From: an uncultured Oscillospiraceae bacterium
GTDB taxonomy: Bacteria; Bacillota; Clostridia; Oscillospirales; Oscillospiraceae
Assembly: GCA_905205085.1 (NCBI GenBank)
Contig: CAJLCG010000001.1
Span: 1 to 63,516, forward strand
Reading direction: 5' to 3'
Length of the DNA: 63,516 bases
Under the pieces are notes generated by a model. That model saw only the letters and a list, made by a program, of their open reading frames with translations. It was not told the DNA's origin and made no database searches. How positions within the stretch are numbered: position 1 is the stretch's first letter; each line of letters starts with the position of its first letter. Shown here in pieces: positions 61,892 to 63,516 of the stretch. The position numbers and the translations under genes were made by a program.

Positions 61892-63516
61892 ATGAGAAAG
61901 GTCCAGTTTACGGAAACTGTGCTGCGTGACGCGAACCAGTCGCTGATCGCCACTCGGCTTCCCTACAGCAAGTTTGAGCCCATCCTGGAGACCATGGACA
62001 AGGCTGGCTTCTACTCCGCCGAGGTCTGGGGCGGCGCCACCTTTGACGTGTGTCTGCGTTACCTGCGGGAAGATCCCTGGGAGCGTCTGCGCAAGATCCG
62101 CGCCAAGATGCCCAACACCAAGCTGCAGATGCTGCTGCGCGGCCAGAACATCCTGGGCTATAAGCACTATCCCGATGACGTGGTGCGTAAGTTTGTCGAG
62201 TACTCCGTAAAGAACGGCATCGACATCATCCGTATTTTCGACGCCCTCAACGACGTGCGCAACCTGGAAGTGGCCATTGACGAGACCGTTAAGCAGGGCG
62301 CTCACGCTTCCGGTACCATCTCCTACACCACCAGCCCCGTGCATACCCTGGAGAACTACGTGAAGATGGTCAAGGACCTGAAGAGCATGGGCGTCAAGTC
62401 CATCTGCATCAAGGACATGGCCGGCCTGATGGGCCCCAAGGAGGCCTACGACCTGGTTTCCGCCATCAAGGACGCTGTGCCTGAGCTGCCCCTGGTCATC
62501 CACACCCACTGCACCACCGGTCTGGCCTACATGACCCAGCTCAAGGCTGTGGAGGCCGGCGCCGACGTGCTGGATACTGCTATTTCTCCCTTCTCCGGCG
62601 GTACCTCTCAGCCCGCCACTGAGTCCGTGGCCTACTCCATCCGTCAGATGGGCTATCAGGTCGACCTGAACGATCAGGCCCTGACCAAGATGGCTGACTT
62701 CTTTAAGGGTGTCCGGGCCGACTTCCTCAAGGACGGCACTCTGGATCCCATCTCTATGTCCACCGATACCCAGTGCCTCAACTATCAGATCCCCGGCGGC
62801 ATGCTGTCCAACCTCATCTCCCAGCTGAAGATGATGAACGCTATCGACAAGCTGGATCAGGTGCTGGAAGAGACTCCCAAGGTCCGCAAGGATATGGGCT
62901 ATCCTCCTCTGGTCACCCCCACCAGCCAGATGGTCGGCTCTCAGGCCGTGCAGAACGTGCTGGCCGGCGAGCGCTACAAGGTGGTCGGCAAGGAGATCAA
63001 GGCTTACTGCCGCGGCGAGTACGGCCGTACTCCCGCTCCCATTGATGCCAAGATCCAGAAGAAGATCCTGGGCAACACCCCCGTGGTGAAGGGCCGCTTC
63101 GCCGACAGCCTGGAGCCCGAGTTCGAGAAGACCAAGAAGGAGCTGGGCGCCACCGCTAAGAGCGACGAGGATGTGCTGAGCTACATCGCCTTCCCTCAGG
63201 TGGCCATGGCCTTCTTCAAGGACCGCGAGGCCGGCTTCCCCGCCAAGGAGGAGCCCAAGAAGGCGGCTCCCGCTGCCCCCAAGGCCGCTCCTGCTCCCGC
63301 CGCGGCTCCCACTCCCGCCTGGCAGGGTCCTGTGTACTATGCTGAGGTTCCCGCTCCCGCGGTGCCCGGCTATACCAGCCGTCCCATCCCCGCCTTCGCC
63401 GCCTCCTATCAGCCTCCTCACCTGAAGATGGGCAACCAGGGCGACTGCACTGGTACCTTCACTATCACCATCGACGGTAAGCCCTTCCAGGTCTCCGTGG
63501 AGCGCGCTGACGCGCC
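61892..63516 (+). CDS. oadA: Oxaloacetate decarboxylase alpha / pyruvate carboxylase subunit B-type carboxyltransferase (3' partial)
   Basis: A biotin-dependent carboxyltransferase of the OadA/PycB family; 541 codons are visible and the frame runs off the window. The TIM barrel holds TVLRDANQSLIATR, metal ligands in HTHCTTGLAYM and the catalytic lysine in CIKDMAGLMGPKEA. A conserved domain follows (to about 455), then an A/P-rich linker (KAAPAAPKAAPAPAAAP) and the start of the biotinyl-domain region. The product either decarboxylates oxaloacetate for a Na+ pump (with OadB/OadG) or is the carboxyltransferase half of a two-subunit pyruvate carboxylase; the partner genes are outside. ATG 61892 follows GGAGGTTG. 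Confidence 0.9.
   Translation, partial: MRKVQFTETVLRDANQSLIATRLPYSKFEPILETMDKAGFYSAEVWGGATFDVCLRYLREDPWERLRKIRAKMPNTKLQMLLRGQNILGYKHYPDDVVRKFVEYSVKNGIDIIRIFDALNDVRNLEVAIDETVKQGAHASGTISYTTSPVHTLENYVKMVKDLKSMGVKSICIKDMAGLMGPKEAYDLVSAIKDAVPELPLVIHTHCTTGLAYMTQLKAVEAGADVLDTAISPFSGGTSQPATESVAYSIRQMGYQVDLNDQALTKMADFFKGVRADFLKDGTLDPISMSTDTQCLNYQIPGGMLSNLISQLKMMNAIDKLDQVLEETPKVRKDMGYPPLVTPTSQMVGSQAVQNVLAGERYKVVGKEIKAYCRGEYGRTPAPIDAKIQKKILGNTPVVKGRFADSLEPEFEKTKKELGATAKSDEDVLSYIAFPQVAMAFFKDREAGFPAKEEPKKAAPAAPKAAPAPAAAPTPAWQGPVYYAEVPAPAVPGYTSRPIPAFAASYQPPHLKMGNQGDCTGTFTITIDGKPFQVSVERADA

Overview
The window looks like a chromosomal segment of a strictly anaerobic, low-oxygen gut Clostridium relative with a GC-rich genome (about 60% GC by eye), most likely from the Oscillospiraceae (Flavonifractor, Lawsonibacter or Intestinimonas type). 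The reasons are a clostridial rnfCDGEAB cluster, an F-type ATP synthase, formate-tetrahydrofolate ligase, an oxaloacetate/pyruvate carboxylase-type subunit, Firmicutes-only regulators (HPr kinase, WhiA, YvcK, BlaI, LicT/GlcT) and consensus sigma-A promoters. Genus assignment is inference. No phage, insertion sequence, CRISPR array, rRNA or tRNA gene was seen.

Layout. 1-8.5 kb: end of a SpoU methylase, an MFS transporter (reverse), then dprA-topA-trmFO-plsX-acpP-rnc. 9.2-9.8 kb: gene-free region with a duplicated rnc tail, a hairpin cluster and a candidate metal-regulated C-rich small RNA. 9.8-14.2 kb: an AI-2E family permease, fhs under a ZTP riboswitch, a LysR regulator and rpmB (last three reverse). 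14.4-24.5 kb: hprK-ROK kinase-murB-rapZ-yvcK-whiA-vanZ-dnaE. 24.5-25.6 kb: azlCD (reverse). 25.7-31.2 kb: a long structured leader and the Rnf ion-pumping complex. 31.3-33.7 kb: a CitA/DcuS-like two-component system (reverse). 34-40.3 kb: ATP synthase, with the delta and alpha subunits fused in one reading frame. 40.3-41.9 kb: degV and a TetR regulator (reverse). 42-47.3 kb: a glucose-type PTS operon (ptsG-antiterminator-ptsH-ptsI) behind a RAT/terminator switch. 47.4-48.8 kb: MATE transporter. 48.9-54.6 kb: one BlaI-type repressor followed by four tandem truncated BlaR1-like M56 metalloprotease genes. 54.7-61 kb: mutS2 (frameshifted), a second HPr, uvrC, rsmD, coaD and a coiled-coil protein. 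61.1-63.5 kb: a structured leader with a 43-codon ORF, then the start of an oadA/pycB-type gene.

How it fits together. Rnf uses reduced ferredoxin to drive ion export and the ATP synthase uses the gradient; the c subunit lacks Na+ ligands, so protons are the likely coupling ion for ATP synthesis. Carbon control is well represented: HprK, two HPr proteins (one with and one without the HprK target serine), EI, EIICBA and a GlcT-type antiterminator. Folate/purine status is read by the ZTP riboswitch on fhs.

The strongest unusual items are the 1:4 BlaI/M56 array with variable C-terminal tails, the AtpH-AtpA fusion, the C-rich sRNA candidate behind a metal-box-like palindrome, and the structured leader plus 43-residue ORF before oadA.
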